This document shows positions 63,411-64,000 of a DNA stretch of 64,000 nucleotides, one piece after another (position 1 is the stretch's first letter; each line of letters begins with the position of its first letter). Under the pieces are notes generated by a model. The model saw only the letters and a program-made list of their open reading frames with translations, was not told the DNA's origin and did no database searches. This DNA comes from Antedon mediterranea (Eukaryota > Echinodermata > Crinoidea > Comatulida > Antedonidae): the NCBI RefSeq assembly GCF_964355755.1, contig NC_092676.1, positions 14,242,288-14,306,287 of the forward strand, given 5' to 3'. The position numbers were made by a program, and so were the translations under genes.

Positions 63411-64000
63411 CATTCCTAGTGGTTTCTTCCTATTCCTAGGTAGCCTACTCTTTGTTCACTCTCCTATAACGAACCCCCTATAACCCATATCCTTAATCAA
63501 TTACTCTTTCCTCATCATCATCGATCATCCATCCAACCACCGTGCTAAGAGGAAGTCTTAACTTGGGACGTAGGAATCTCAATGTTTATCATTCATTTAT
63601 GAATCTCACCACATGATGTCAATTCCCGAAAGATTTAAAACATTTAAAATTTACAGATAGGCATCAGTATATTAAGTGCAGGAAGATTTTATAGTTATAG
63701 TGAGAAATGAAAGCATATACATAAGATGGTTTTGATTTATATGTGTGAAAAAAGCATTTTGTATTCATTTTGAATCCATCAATGCTTTGAATTGATTAGT
63801 GGTTGAAATAAATGGGGGTAACATCACATGAAAGAGATCTTCTTGGGGCGTCCATTAGAATTTTCTTTTTCAATCTATAAATTATTTTATATCTAGGCTT
63901 ATCTATTATGTCTAATTTTTTTTGCATCTTTTGTATATATTATCTGATTAATGTTTACAAATCTAAATGTATATTTTAACGGAACAAGATTGGGTGATCA
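63411..64000. other. Non-coding DNA at the window end
   Basis: AT-rich sequence without a recognisable ORF, inverted repeat or RNA gene. Confidence 0.4.

Overview
This is eukaryotic genomic DNA from an intron-rich, AT-rich, repeat-laden animal. Exons are short (about 70-300 bp), splice sites are GT/AG, and introns run from hundreds of bases to about 7 kb. The two clear host genes are single-copy animal genes (SUPT5H and PPP1R2). The repeat types (Penelope-like element with GIY-YIG, Kolobok-like TTAA elements, tRNA-derived SINEs, many TIR elements) and the constantly recurring AGGCCTAG-type palindromes suggest an aquatic invertebrate, perhaps an echinoderm or other invertebrate deuterostome. 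The species is an inference and cannot be fixed from the sequence.

Layout. 1-5391: mostly repeats on the minus strand, with a broken zinc-binding ORF pair (about 853-1961) and a hAT-type transposase fragment (2391-3197). 5392-48354 (+): 23 exons of SUPT5H (transcription elongation factor SPT5), complete to the stop codon but lacking the initiator exon(s). Its introns hold nearly every other repeat: TIR elements nested in one another, a Tc1-like transposase fragment (36071-36697), a LINE tail (30850-31131), a Penelope-like element with a hammerhead ribozyme (39233-41094), an array of tRNA-like units (41095-42360) and SINEs. 48355-54719: intergenic, with SINE, LINE and foldback repeats and an inverted copy of the tRNA-like unit. 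54720-57926 (-): PPP1R2 (protein phosphatase 1 inhibitor-2), four exons, complete, convergent with SUPT5H.

The most interesting object is 58007-62742. It is a 4,736-bp element bounded by perfect 15-bp terminal inverted repeats and a TTAA duplication. It carries two intact convergent genes: a THAP-domain transposase of 708 aa (three exons, minus strand) and a 209-aa stand-alone protein (two exons, plus strand) made of the cysteine-rich intracellular 'ballast' domain otherwise known from the C-terminus of the P2X7 receptor. Both promoter regions share an inverted subterminal sequence centred on TGACGTCA. The termini and target site fit the Kolobok superfamily (inference). The element landed 77 bp upstream of the PPP1R2 start codon, so it may have replaced that gene's promoter. 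It looks like a recently active transposon with a P2X7-type zinc domain as its accessory protein.

62747-64000: flanking repeat DNA with a LINE 3' end that finishes in an ATCTT microsatellite tail.
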